Shown here: in pieces, positions 55,902-64,000 of the stretch
Numbering within the stretch: position 1 is the stretch's first letter
How the letters are laid out: every line of letters begins with the position of its first letter
From: Sneathiella litorea
GTDB taxonomy: Bacteria > Pseudomonadota > Alphaproteobacteria > Sneathiellales > Sneathiellaceae
Length of the DNA stretch: 64,000 nucleotides
Reading direction: 5' to 3'
Assembly: GCF_009882915.1 (NCBI RefSeq)
Contig: NZ_WTUW01000002.1
Location: 744,309 to 808,308, forward strand
Made by a program: the position numbers and the translations under genes
The notes under the pieces: generated by a model
Databases searched by the model: none
What the model saw: only the letters and a program-made list of their open reading frames with translations
What the model was told of the DNA's origin: nothing

Positions 55902-56507
55902 TCACGTGCGGATGATGTCGCTGTCGTCCTTGGGAGCGGGCGGAGCGAGGAGGTTCTGGCCGCGGGCGTTGAGCCGGGAGGGGATTTGCAGGAGCTGCGT
56001 CGGCACGCGGATTTCCTTCGGCAAATAGGACCACAACAGCAAGGTCAGCAGTACGCTGAACGGCGAGAGTAGCAGGCTCAGCATCGCCCAGGTGATGACG
56101 GCCGCGCCGAGGCTGGTGATATTCTCAGACCCCTCCAGCTGGGCAATCACGACAACCAGTACGGCGAAGGCATGAGGCAGATAGAGCCCGATCCAGAGTG
56201 CGTCCATAAAGCGGCGTTCCTTGCGGCGGTGCCAGACACGCCTGTACAACCGGACGGTGACATAGGTGAGCGGTGCAAATAAGGCAAAGAGAAGCCCGGT
56301 TGTGCCGAGAAGCGAGAGAATCCAGCGGTTACCCGCCTCCCCCCGCAGGAAGATATCAAGCCCCACTGTCACCCCGGCGACCAGGAGCGCGGCCAGCAAC
56401 GGCGCGGCGACAATTCCCCGCTCCGTCCAGGAGCTCGCCTTGGCGCGTTTGATCGCGGCCTGCCAATGAGGTGTCAATTTTTCCTTGAGATCAGATACGA
56501 GCGGCAT
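55902..56507 (-). CDS. Membrane protein of unknown function
   Basis: The 201-residue protein has a charged N-terminus (KEKLTPHWQAAIKRAKASSW), then four hydrophobic segments (about 30-52, 62-85, 105-128 and 135-160). A polar C-terminal tail, KDDSDIIRT, follows. The central cytoplasmic part is basic (RLYRRVWHRRKERRFMD). I do not recognise it. Confidence 0.65.
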   Translation of the reverse strand: MPLVSDLKEKLTPHWQAAIKRAKASSWTERGIVAAPLLAALLVAGVTVGLDIFLRGEAGNRWILSLLGTTGLLFALFAPLTYVTVRLYRRVWHRRKERRFMDALWIGLYLPHAFAVLVVVIAQLEGSENITSLGAAVITWAMLSLLLSPFSVLLTLLLWSYLPKEIRVPTQLLQIPSRLNARGQNLLAPPAPKDDSDIIRT

Positions 56508-56664
56508 TTTCTACACAACAACAATTTTGGGAACGCGACGAACGCCGACTACCCGTGATACACCGACAAGATGTAGCATATTCGTCAGCTTTGCCAAACC
56601 AGATTTTAACCATAATCCCGGCTCTCGGGCCGTGAACCTGCGGGCGCGGAACCTGCCGCTGCCG

Positions 56665-56916
56665 TTACCGGGCGCCAAGCCCGTCGATGATGCCGGAAAT
56701 TTCCTTGAACTCATGTGACAGCGCCTTAAGGGTTTGTGCCTGTTCCCGCGTTGCGGGCCCCTCCTGCTCCGTGCCTGTGGTCTCAAGTATCAGGTCAAGC
56801 GCCGCGATATTGGTGCCGGTTGCCCGGTCCGCGATCGATTTGCGGTTAAGACGTGGCGCTTTCGAGAATTCGGATTTCAATCCCTCGACGAGCGTGGCCA
56901 TTTCCTGTTGCCGCAT
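56665..56916 (-). CDS. Small helical protein of unknown function
   Basis: The protein is 83 residues long, with AGGG six bases before the ATG. It is mostly helical and charged (MATLVEGLKSEFSKAPRLN, QTLKALSHEFKEISGIIDG). It has no membrane segment or known motif. Divergent from the PilZ gene downstream. Confidence 0.5.
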   Translation of the reverse strand: MRQQEMATLVEGLKSEFSKAPRLNRKSIADRATGTNIAALDLILETTGTEQEGPATREQAQTLKALSHEFKEISGIIDGLGAR

Positions 56917-57108
56917 GACGGACCCTTTCCTGATAAATGCGTCCCCAGAATAATCCCGGAGCGTAAACGAAAGGTTAACGACCGCTCTCCTATCCTTGGT
57001 TTATGGCGATTTCGGGGCGATGCAAACGACTTTTTAACCAATGTCGGCGAGACTAAGCCTTTACCAATGGCAAGACCCCGTGAAACCGCCGCGCCAACAG
57101 GAGCCAGA

Positions 57109-57447
57109 ATGAACCCGATCGACCCAGAGAACCGCCGCGCCCACCGCCGCGTCAGGATAGGACAGGACACCGATATCACCCTAGACGGTGACCGTCATCC
57201 GGCCCGCATCCATAATATCTCGCTCGGTGGCGCCGGATTGCAAATGGACATGCGCCTGCCGGACGCTACGGAAATCAGCATCGAGATCGAGAATATCGGG
57301 ATCATCCCTGCCCGCATCGTCCGCCAGATGGAGAACGGCGTCGGGGTCCAGTTTGAGTTTTCAGAAGAGAAGGAACAGGCACTGATCCGGAAGATTGCCG
57401 GCCTGGTCGCCAGAAAGCGCCGGGAGCGGTTTCACGTCGTCAACTGA
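57109..57447 (+). CDS. PilZ domain protein
   Basis: The 112-residue protein consists of one PilZ domain. The c-di-GMP binding motifs are present: the Arg cluster RRAHRRVRI (about 9-17) and NISLGGAGL (about 36-44, matching D/NxSxxG). AGGAG lies six bases before the ATG at 57109; longer upstream frames are not family sequence. It is probably a small cytoplasmic c-di-GMP receptor; its target is not evident from neighbours. Confidence 0.88.
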   Translation: MNPIDPENRRAHRRVRIGQDTDITLDGDRHPARIHNISLGGAGLQMDMRLPDATEISIEIENIGIIPARIVRQMENGVGVQFEFSEEKEQALIRKIAGLVARKRRERFHVVN

Positions 57448-57449
57448 CG

Positions 57450-57707
57450 TCAGCCACCCTGTCGCCCGGCATGGAGCAACTGCCGCGCGTCCTTATGGAA
57501 CATCTCGGCCAGTTCATATTCCTTGCGAAGTTCAAGAATCGGCTTCGCCAGATCCTCTGGCTTCAGTCCACCATCCTCCGAATAGTCAGCAAGTGCCCCC
57601 GCACCCGCATTAGCCGCCAAATGAAACCCTTTTCGCAAATAGGCTTCACGGCGATCACTCACCCAAATCTCAAGAGCGTCGACCTGTTCCTGGGTTACGT
57701 GAAACAT
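57450..57707 (-). CDS. Small protein of unknown function
   Basis: The 85-residue protein opens MFHVTQEQVDALEIWVSDRR and continues HLAANAGAGALADYSEDGGL, then ILELRKEYELAEMFHKDARQ. It has no recognised domain. GAGG lies ten bases before the ATG. It ends two bases after the convergent PilZ gene, so the two genes are tightly packed. Confidence 0.55.
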   Translation of the reverse strand: MFHVTQEQVDALEIWVSDRREAYLRKGFHLAANAGAGALADYSEDGGLKPEDLAKPILELRKEYELAEMFHKDARQLLHAGRQGG

Positions 57708-57882
57708 TTCTTTTTATCCTCGGCTGTGCTTCGTCAAATTAACGCAAAATGCAACTAACTATTAATATTGTCTGTTTATAAAAAATCAGACGGCAGATGG
57801 TTTCTGCCCCATAAGTATGTGAGATAAATGTTAATCTAGTCTTATCAACGACAAGACAGGATTTATACAAAGTGAGCACCGT

Positions 57883-59163
57883 ATGACATCGATGACGCCA
57901 CAGGAAATTATGGAAATGCTTGCCGAGCATGCAAGGTGGCTCTCAAACCCCAAAAAAGGGGCGCAGGCAAATTTCAAGCATGCCGATTTTACCGGGGCGA
58001 ATTTTGCCGGGGCAAAACTGCAGAAATCCTGCCTGTCGGGCTGCAAGCTCTCGCGGACGATCTTCCGGGGGGCCAACCTGATCGCGGCCGACCTCTACGC
58101 CGCCGATCTCACCAAGGCCGATTTACGCGACAGCCTCCTGATCCGCGCGGATTTGCGCGGCGCAGAACTGAGGGGCGCAAAACTCAATGGCGCGAATTTG
58201 CAGGAAGCGGATTTTCGTGGTGGCTCCCTTATTCTTTCGGGCGGCGAGACCGTCACCTTTCCAGCCGGGGATCTCTCCGATGCTGAGTTGGAGAACGTAG
58301 TCGCGGAAAAGGCCAACCTCAATGGCGCCAATCTTGAAGGCGCGGCGCTCGGCAATGCCAATTTCGCCTATTCCCAGCTGCGCGGTGCGAATCTCTCGAA
58401 TGCGGACCTGCATGGCGCGGGCTTCATGGGCTCGGACATGGCGGATTGCGACCTGTCGGGCGCTGATCTTGCCGGGGCGGACCTCAGTAATGTCAATTTG
58501 TCCGGCGCGAATGTCGAGGGATGCAATTTCGATAATGTAAAGCTCGACGGGGCGAAGTTGGACAATGTGGATTTTTCAAAATCAATGTCTGCCGCGTCCC
58601 ATCTGGTGGAAGAGGCAGAGACAACCCCGCTTCCGCCGAACCTTCAGGCGCTTCTCAAGACACATTTCCTGTGGGTCGAGACCAACGGCCTGAAAGGCGA
58701 GCGTGCCGACCTTTCCGGGATGGACCTCTCGAGCATGGATCTCTCCGGCTGCGCTTTGAGTGGTGCGACCATGAAGGGGGCGAACCTCAAGGGCACGAAC
58801 CTCCGCGGCAGTCAGGTGGTGATGTCTGACATGTCCCAATGCATCATGGAGGATGTGGACCTTACCGACGCCGTCATGGAAGGCGTCAACCTGTCCCGCT
58901 CAAACCTGAAAAACGCGATCCTGAAAGGGAGTATCATGACCGCCGTGGACCTCAAGGGCCCGAACGGGGAGTCGATTGGCAAGAAATGGCCGGCAAACCT
59001 CTCGGCCACCAATTTCACCGGTGCCGATCTTGAAGGCGCCAATATGACCGATGCCAACCTGATTGACGCCAATTTCAAGGGCGCGAAGCTGAGCGGTGCA
59101 ATCTTCGAGGGCGCGGACATGGAAGACGCCCGCTTCGACGAGAACCAGAAGATCAGCGCCTAG
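57883..59163 (+). CDS. Pentapeptide-repeat protein with duplicated domain
   Basis: The 426-residue protein is built of A(D/N)LXX repeats that form a right-handed quadrilateral beta-helix. Two blocks (about 28-240 and 272-426) are each preceded by the same type of entry: EMLAEHARWLSNPKKGAQAN at about 9 and LLKTHFLWVETNGLKGERAD at about 258. The joining segment (about 240-258) is not repetitive. No enzymatic domain or export signal is present. Relatives include DNA-gyrase mimics and scaffolds, but no specific target can be inferred. The start is one of two close Met (57883 or 57892). Confidence 0.9.
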   Translation: MTSMTPQEIMEMLAEHARWLSNPKKGAQANFKHADFTGANFAGAKLQKSCLSGCKLSRTIFRGANLIAADLYAADLTKADLRDSLLIRADLRGAELRGAKLNGANLQEADFRGGSLILSGGETVTFPAGDLSDAELENVVAEKANLNGANLEGAALGNANFAYSQLRGANLSNADLHGAGFMGSDMADCDLSGADLAGADLSNVNLSGANVEGCNFDNVKLDGAKLDNVDFSKSMSAASHLVEEAETTPLPPNLQALLKTHFLWVETNGLKGERADLSGMDLSSMDLSGCALSGATMKGANLKGTNLRGSQVVMSDMSQCIMEDVDLTDAVMEGVNLSRSNLKNAILKGSIMTAVDLKGPNGESIGKKWPANLSATNFTGADLEGANMTDANLIDANFKGAKLSGAIFEGADMEDARFDENQKISA

Positions 59164-59178
59164 GCACTATCCCGCAGT

Positions 59179-59481
59179 TCAGTGGATCTTTTTATCGCCG
59201 GTGCCGCTGTCAACTTCATAGACATGCACAAAATAGCCGGCCATCGGATTGCGATCCAGATACTCGATCAGGTAGTCGCGGCAGGCCACGGACGCATCCG
59301 GGATCATATACTGCCACAGCGGCTCCATCGGGCTGGTTTTCGTGTCATGTTGTGAAACACTGACCGAGCCTGCCCATTTCACGTCAAATCCGTTCAGGTA
59401 ATTCTCCGCGTAGTGACGGAAGACGGCGGCCTCATCAATATTCACTCCGGCTTTATGTTCAAAACACAGGCGCAAATTCAT
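59179..59481 (-). CDS. Small protein of unknown function
   Basis: The 100-residue soluble protein starts with MNLRLCFEHKAGVNIDEAAV, with GGAGA five bases before the ATG at 59481. The C-terminal half, ASVACRDYLIEYLDRNPMAG then YFVHVYEVDSG, looks like a compact alpha/beta fold. No family recognised. Confidence 0.55.
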   Translation of the reverse strand: MNLRLCFEHKAGVNIDEAAVFRHYAENYLNGFDVKWAGSVSVSQHDTKTSPMEPLWQYMIPDASVACRDYLIEYLDRNPMAGYFVHVYEVDSGTGDKKIH

Positions 59482-59582
59482 CAAATTCTCCGTCAGTTAA
59501 AGTCACAGCAGTCGCAATTACCCTATACTTAGGGAACAGGATGCAAAAGGAAAAGGAACAAATTATTCGCCCGCCGCGGCGA

Positions 59583-59657
59583 TGGCATCCCCTAGGAGAA
59601 TCGAACTCCTCTTTCCAGAATGAGAATCTGGCGTCCTAACCGATAGACGAAGGGGAC
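59583..59657 (-). tRNA. tRNA-Glu (anticodon CTC)
   Basis: The 75-base gene has acceptor GTCCCCT/AGGGGAT, anticodon stem CCAGA/TCTGG with loop TTCTCAT (anticodon CTC at 59624-59622, reading GAG), T-arm GAGGAGTTCGATTCTCC and an encoded GCCA end. It is identical to the next tRNA gene except for wobble base 34 (C) and discriminator base 73 (G). Confidence 0.94.
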
Positions 59658-59686
59658 GCAAAGTAAGGGTATAGCCGCGGACCGGA

Positions 59687-59761
59687 TGGTATCCCCTAGG
59701 AGAATCGAACTCCTCTTTCCAGAATGAAAATCTGGCGTCCTAACCGATAGACGAAGGGGAC
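59687..59761 (-). tRNA. tRNA-Glu (anticodon TTC)
   Basis: This copy has 75 bases with anticodon loop TTTTCAT (anticodon TTC, reading GAA), an encoded CCA end and discriminator A73. It is transcribed first of the pair, 29 bases upstream of the CTC copy. A possible promoter TTGATA-17 bp-TAAATC lies between it and recJ, but the -10 is weak. Confidence 0.95.
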
Positions 59762-59853
59762 ACATATCCGGTCGCAGGGGCAGGATTTACCGATCTTCGC
59801 CCGACATATCAAGTAAAAAATTGGAATTTTTTCAAATTTTCCCGCGGACGGGG

Positions 59854-61641
59854 TTATGCGAGGCGGTAGGCGTCCTCTATCAGCAACTGGGCCGAGACAT
59901 TTCCGCGCCAGTTATTCTTTCTCAGATGCCCGGCAATATGAAAACTACCGCCGTTATGGCCCAGCAGGGCATCCCCAAGCGGCGTTTCCAGCGCCCGGAA
60001 GCAAATCCCTGCCAGACGCCCGCGACCGGCCATCCCGGTGAAGATACAGCGCACATGATTTTCGCCGACAATACTCGCCTGCACCAATCGGACACGCGGT
60101 AATGCGAATCTCGGTTCCGGGTTGCCGGCACCGTAAGGCCCCGCCTGTTCCAACAGCTCAACAAGCTCCGGCGTCGCCCCCTCAATGGAGAGCGCACCAT
60201 CAAGGCCGAGGCTGGCCGTCTTCGCCGCCTCTGACACGTCCTTAGAGAGCCGTTCATTGAGGAAGGTCCGCAGATCATCAATCCGGTCTGCCCCCACCGT
60301 CAGGCCTGCCGCCATCATATGGCCGCCCCCCGCAACGATAAGCTCCTTATGCCGGGCGACGCCGATGGCGGCGCCCATATCGACACCGGGGACCGAACGG
60401 CCGGAGCCCTTGCCCGTCCCGTCCTCCAGCGCGATAACAACCGCCGGGCGTTGATAGGCATCTTTTAGGCGGCTGGCGACAATGCCGATCACGCCGGGAT
60501 GCCACCCCTCCCCGGCGACGACAATTACCGAATCATTCTTGAGACTGCTTTTCTCCACCTTCAGGAGGGCTTCCGCCTGAACCGCAGCCTCGATCTCCTT
60601 GCGTTCCTTGTTATAGCGATCGAGATGTCCCGCCAGTTCCCGGCATTTTTCCGGGCTGTCACTGGACAGCAGGTCCGGCCCATATTCAGGTCGCCCGACG
60701 CGCCCGCCCGCATTGACACGCGGTCCGAGCAGGAAGCCCGCGTGATAGGTGCCCGGTGTCTCATCCAGCCCGGCGACATCGGCCAGCGCCGCGAGCCCCG
60801 CATTGCCCCGCCGCGCCATCACTTTCAGCCCTTGCGCGACAAAGGCCCTGTTCAGCCCGATCAGCGGCACAACATCGCAGACTGTGCCAAGCGCCACCAG
60901 ATCGAGCCAGTGGCGCGGGTCCGGCTCTGGCCGGGCCTCGTTATACCAACCCGCGTTCCGGAGTGCGCGGTTGATTGCCACCACCAGCAGGAAGGTCACG
61001 CCGACAGCGGCGAGATAGGTAAATTCCTGGCTCTCGTCATGGCGTTTGGGATTGATGACGGCAAGCGCCTCAGGAAGTCGCGTTTCCGCCTGGTGATGAT
61101 CGACAACGATCACATCCAGCCCGATCTCCCGGGCGTGTTTCAGGACATCGAAGGAAACAATCCCGCAATCAACGGTGACGACCAGATCGATCCCCCGCCG
61201 CTTCAGCGTGTCCATCGCCGGCGCATTGGGGCCATAGCCTTCCTTCATGCGGTCGGGAATATAGATATCAAGGGGTTGGCGTATCGAATTAAAGAATCGC
61301 TTTAAGAGGCCCGAAGACGTCGCGCCATCCACGTCATAATCGCCGAAGACGGCAACCTTCTCCCCCGCTTGTATTGCGGCAGCGATGCGCGTCGCCCCCG
61401 CGTCCATGTCCTTGAAGCTGGAGGGATCGGGCAGCAGATTGCGCAATGTTGGCGTCAGATACTGCTCCGCCTCCTCCAGCGGGACGCCGCGCCCGGCCAT
61501 AACCCGGCCGACGATTTCGGGCACGTCAAGCCGCTGGGAGATGGCAAGACCGAGACGCTCATTCTCGGAGCGCAGCCGCCAGCGCCGGGACGTCAGCGAA
61601 TTTTCAACATCCAGAAAGGCCGGCGCGAGTGGCGCGTCCAT
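59854..61641 (-). CDS. recJ: Single-stranded-DNA-specific exonuclease RecJ
   Basis: The 595-residue 5'-3' exonuclease acts in recombination and mismatch repair. DHH-family motifs are complete: FGDYDVDGATSS (motif I), TVDCGIVS, VVDHHQAE (motif III) and GHMMAAGLTV in the DHHA1 domain. The start at 61641 (MDAPLAPAFLDVEN) has GGAG eight bases upstream and lies 13 bases after glpX. A GTG eleven codons earlier overlaps glpX and is less likely. Confidence 0.95.
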   Translation of the reverse strand: MDAPLAPAFLDVENSLTSRRWRLRSENERLGLAISQRLDVPEIVGRVMAGRGVPLEEAEQYLTPTLRNLLPDPSSFKDMDAGATRIAAAIQAGEKVAVFGDYDVDGATSSGLLKRFFNSIRQPLDIYIPDRMKEGYGPNAPAMDTLKRRGIDLVVTVDCGIVSFDVLKHAREIGLDVIVVDHHQAETRLPEALAVINPKRHDESQEFTYLAAVGVTFLLVVAINRALRNAGWYNEARPEPDPRHWLDLVALGTVCDVVPLIGLNRAFVAQGLKVMARRGNAGLAALADVAGLDETPGTYHAGFLLGPRVNAGGRVGRPEYGPDLLSSDSPEKCRELAGHLDRYNKERKEIEAAVQAEALLKVEKSSLKNDSVIVVAGEGWHPGVIGIVASRLKDAYQRPAVVIALEDGTGKGSGRSVPGVDMGAAIGVARHKELIVAGGGHMMAAGLTVGADRIDDLRTFLNERLSKDVSEAAKTASLGLDGALSIEGATPELVELLEQAGPYGAGNPEPRFALPRVRLVQASIVGENHVRCIFTGMAGRGRLAGICFRALETPLGDALLGHNGGSFHIAGHLRKNNWRGNVSAQLLIEDAYRLA

Positions 61642-61654
61642 TAAATGACTCCGA

Positions 61655-62614
61655 TTACTTGACTCTGTGATCACCCCGGATGTAGCGCACCGTGCCGGAG
61701 TAGGAGCGCATCACGATGGTTTCCGTATAGACCCGGTCGCCCCGCTGACGCACACCGCGCAGCATGGAACCGTCGGTTACGCCAGTTGCCGCGAAAATAA
61801 CTTCGCCGGCGGCCAGTTCCTCAAGATTGTAGATACGCTGAAGGTCGGTGATGCCCCATTTGGCGGCGCGGGCCTTCTCGTCATCATTGCGGAAAACCAG
61901 CCGACCCTGCATCTGTCCGCCGATACAGCGGAGCGCGGCCGCGGCAAGAACGCCTTCCGGGGCGCCGCCAGTGCCGACATACATGTCGATGCCCGTGTCG
62001 GGATTTGCGGTCGCCATCACGCCAGCGACGTCACCGTCGGAGATAAGCTGGATGCGGGCGCCGGTTTTACGGATATCGGCAATAATCTCGGCATGGCGCG
62101 GCCGGTCGAGAACACAGGCCATGGTCTGGTTGACCGGCACGCCCTTCGCATCGGCAATCGCGCGGAGATTTTCACCCGCGCCCTTGTTGATATCAATGAT
62201 CCCTTCGGGGTAGCCCCCGCCAACGGCGATCTTTTCCATATAGGTATCCGGCGCGTTCAGGAAGTTCCCGGATTCGGCGAAGGCGATCACGGCCAATGCG
62301 TTCGGCCCGCCCTTCGCGGTCAGTGTCGTGCCTTCCAGCGGATCAAGTGCGATGTCGATTTTCGGGCCCTTGCCGGTGCCCACTTCTTCGCCAATATAAA
62401 GCATCGGGGCTTCGTCCCGCTCCCCTTCGCCGATGACGATCCGGCCTTCGATATTCAGGAGGTTGAGGGCGGTCCGCATGGCGTCCACGGCGGCCTGGTC
62501 GGCGGCCTTCTCATCGCCGAGGCCGACAAGATTACAGGCGGCGCGTGCGGCGGCTTCCGTCACACGGACAATTTCCAGGGTGAGATTTCTATCCAAATGC
62601 GAGGATTTAGTCAT
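61655..62614 (-). CDS. glpX: Fructose-1,6-bisphosphatase class II
   Basis: The 319-residue gluconeogenic phosphatase has metal and substrate motifs GEGERDEAPMLYIGEEVG (about 60-77), IALDPLEGTTLTAKG (about 85-99) and ISDGDVAGVMAT. Its place between hom and recJ is standard in alphaproteobacteria. It is the only fructose bisphosphatase seen in the window. Confidence 0.95.
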   Translation of the reverse strand: MTKSSHLDRNLTLEIVRVTEAAARAACNLVGLGDEKAADQAAVDAMRTALNLLNIEGRIVIGEGERDEAPMLYIGEEVGTGKGPKIDIALDPLEGTTLTAKGGPNALAVIAFAESGNFLNAPDTYMEKIAVGGGYPEGIIDINKGAGENLRAIADAKGVPVNQTMACVLDRPRHAEIIADIRKTGARIQLISDGDVAGVMATANPDTGIDMYVGTGGAPEGVLAAAALRCIGGQMQGRLVFRNDDEKARAAKWGITDLQRIYNLEELAAGEVIFAATGVTDGSMLRGVRQRGDRVYTETIVMRSYSGTVRYIRGDHRVK

Positions 62615-62673
62615 ATTTCTTCTTCCATTACTCGAGACGCGATCATCCTGTCGCGCACTATTCTACCCAACAC

Positions 62674-63966
62674 CTATAGCGAAACAATGCGAATCATGCG
62701 AGGTTTTGCAACACTATGGGTGAAATTTTCTATTTTTCCAAGTGCCCGCACCAGCGCCGCCTCCTGCACCTCATGGGTGACAAGGATGACAGAAACCGCC
62801 TCCTGCTTGGAGCGGCCGCGCTGTAACAGGCTCTCGATGGAAATGTTTTCGTCGCGGAATACGGCCGACACATCGGCAATCACGCCCGGCTGGTCATATA
62901 CCGTCAGGCAGACATAATAGGCGCCCACATGATCGGCGACCGGGACTTTCGGGATATCCGTCATTTTCTCGACCGGGATGCCGAAGGTCGGCGTATGGCG
63001 GCCAAGGGCAATATCGACAATATCGGCAACCACCGCGGAGGCCGTGGGCCCCTCGCCCGCGCCACGCCCGACATAGGACGTCTCGTCAACAAAGTCGCCA
63101 TCGACAACCACGGCATTAAAGACGCCGTTTACATTGGCAATGGTGGTATCGTGCCGGATCATGCAGGGATGGACCCGCTGCTCGATCCCCTTCTCCGTCC
63201 GCCGGGCGACGCCAAGCAGCCGGATGCGGTAGCCGAGCTCACTCGCCGCGGTGATATCGGCGGCGGTGACATTGCGGATCCCCTCGATATAGACGCTGGC
63301 GAAATCAACTGGAGTGCCGAAGGCAACGCTAGTCAGGATCGCGAGCTTATGCGCCGCATCGACGCCGTCAATATCAAAGCCGGGGTCGGCTTCGGCATAA
63401 CCAAGGTCCTGCGCGTCCTTCAGGATCGCGTCGAATTCGCCGCCCGTCTCCTCCATCTCGGTGAGGATATAGTTGCAGGTGCCATTGAGGATGCCATAAA
63501 CGCGGGAAATCGCATTGCCCGCCAGCCCTTCGCGCAGCGCCTTGATGATCGGGATGCCACCCGCAACCGCTGCCTCATAGGCGAGTTGGGCGTTATGCGT
63601 CTCGGCGAGTTTAGCCAACGCGTTGCCATGCTCTGCGAGCAGAGCCTTGTTCGCGGTGACGACCGGCTTGCCGTTCAAAAGGGATTTCACGCAGAGATCT
63701 TTCGCAACGCCGTCACTTCCGCCGATAAGTTCAAGCACGATATCCACATTTGGATCATCGGCAAGGTCGCGCGCATCATCATGCCAGGTAATACCGTCAA
63801 GCGAGACCCCGCGATCCTTGGTTTTGTCACGCCCGGAAACGGCAGTCACGGTCAGATGCGCGCCGGAACGCGCCTCCAGCAAATCACCATGTTCCTTGAT
63901 AATCTTCAACACACCCGCACCGACAGTGCCGAGCCCGGCGATACCAATTCTTACATTTGTACTCAC
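62674..63966 (-). CDS. hom: Homoserine dehydrogenase
   Basis: The 430-residue enzyme reduces aspartate semialdehyde to homoserine for threonine and methionine. The NAD(P)-binding loop is GLGTVGAGVLKI (10-21). The catalytic domain has VAGGIPIIKALREGLAGN and GTCNYILTEM, with the active-site region DAQDLGYAEADPGFDIDGVD. A C-terminal ACT domain (about 350-430: VYDQPGVIADVSAVFRDENI) probably mediates feedback by threonine. It starts with GTG, three bases after the stop of the upstream gene. Confidence 0.95.
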   Translation of the reverse strand: MSTNVRIGIAGLGTVGAGVLKIIKEHGDLLEARSGAHLTVTAVSGRDKTKDRGVSLDGITWHDDARDLADDPNVDIVLELIGGSDGVAKDLCVKSLLNGKPVVTANKALLAEHGNALAKLAETHNAQLAYEAAVAGGIPIIKALREGLAGNAISRVYGILNGTCNYILTEMEETGGEFDAILKDAQDLGYAEADPGFDIDGVDAAHKLAILTSVAFGTPVDFASVYIEGIRNVTAADITAASELGYRIRLLGVARRTEKGIEQRVHPCMIRHDTTIANVNGVFNAVVVDGDFVDETSYVGRGAGEGPTASAVVADIVDIALGRHTPTFGIPVEKMTDIPKVPVADHVGAYYVCLTVYDQPGVIADVSAVFRDENISIESLLQRGRSKQEAVSVILVTHEVQEAALVRALGKIENFTHSVAKPRMIRIVSL

Positions 63967-63968
63967 GA

Positions 63969-64000
63969 TCAGGACGCCTCTTTTTTGGCGAGATGCTGAT
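63969..64000 (-). CDS. C-terminal end of the gene upstream of hom
   Basis: Only the last ten codons are inside the window, ending QHLAKKEAS and stop. In related genomes an aspartate-type aminotransferase (LL-diaminopimelate aminotransferase/AlaC family) often precedes hom, but nothing in these few residues proves it. It appears to share a transcript with hom. Confidence 0.35.
   Translation of the reverse strand, partial: QHLAKKEAS

Noticed and set aside
59583-59761. Near-identical repeat units that could suggest a small CRISPR array
   Set aside because: The two units are complete tRNA-Glu genes; there are no further units or cas genes.
61667-62917. 416-codon frame antisense to glpX
   Set aside because: Same reason; glpX is certain on the other strand.

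Overview
The window looks like chromosomal DNA of a free-living alphaproteobacterium. The evidence is gene order: glnE-bcp-DUF455-M23 peptidase-bactofilin, lptF-lptG-lptD-surA-pdxA-rsmA, fabD-fabG-acpP-fabF-mltG-yicC-gmk, rpsF-rpsR-DUF2232-rplI-dnaB-alr, mlaE-mlaF, radA-cvpA-purF, yfgM-like-bamB-der, and hom-glpX-recJ. GC content is moderately high, and long antisense frames are common as a result. A Rhodospirillales, Sneathiellales or Kordiimonadales type lineage is my inference. No rRNA is present to settle it.

Region by region. 0-5.4 kb: the 3' part of glnE, then bcp interrupted by a 963-bp AT-rich insert between two exact 46-bp direct repeats, then a DUF455 ferritin-like gene and an M23 endopeptidase/bactofilin pair, closed by a bidirectional terminator shared with ndk. 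6-8.4 kb: a TauD dioxygenase/TetR divergent pair and an ArsR/SRPBCC operon, each with a clear palindromic operator. 8.5-12.1 kb: an ABC-F ATPase, then scrambled remains of an Rhs protein with a C-terminal toxin-like tip and a CPCC immunity-like gene. 12.1-22.4 kb: holC-pepA, outer-membrane lipopolysaccharide assembly (lptFGD, surA), pdxA, rsmA, gmk. 22.4-29.1 kb: yicC, an unknown membrane protein, mltG and the fatty-acid cluster. 29.2-34.4 kb: ribosomal proteins S6/S18/L9, dnaB with two inverted DnaA boxes, alr. 34.4-43.7 kb: mlaEF, radA, cvpA, purF, an SDR, der, bamB and its TPR partner. 43.8-45.1 kb: one small membrane gene, about 0.9 kb with no convincing gene, and a small unknown gene. 45.2-53.8 kb: GST, MAPEG, guaA, a TPR protein, rsmB, guaB, rlmE, ppx, tRNA-Gln. 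53.8-59.5 kb: acyl-CoA dehydrogenase and a patch of small unknown genes around a PilZ protein and a pentapeptide-repeat protein. 59.6-64 kb: two tRNA-Glu genes, recJ, glpX, hom and the end of one more gene.

Most of the content is core housekeeping: envelope biogenesis, fatty acids, purines, translation and replication. The accessory material is concentrated in two places. One is the repeat-bounded insert at the 5' end of bcp (1.1-2.1 kb), which looks like an integrated element that rebuilt the start of its target gene. The other is the Rhs toxin/immunity cassette (10.4-11.5 kb), whose core fragments are in the wrong order, as in an orphan-tip array. Regulatory signals worth attention are the DnaA-box palindrome and apparently leaderless start of dnaB, the ArsR and TetR operators, the back-to-back fabD/rpsF promoters, and a strong tRNA-Gln promoter.
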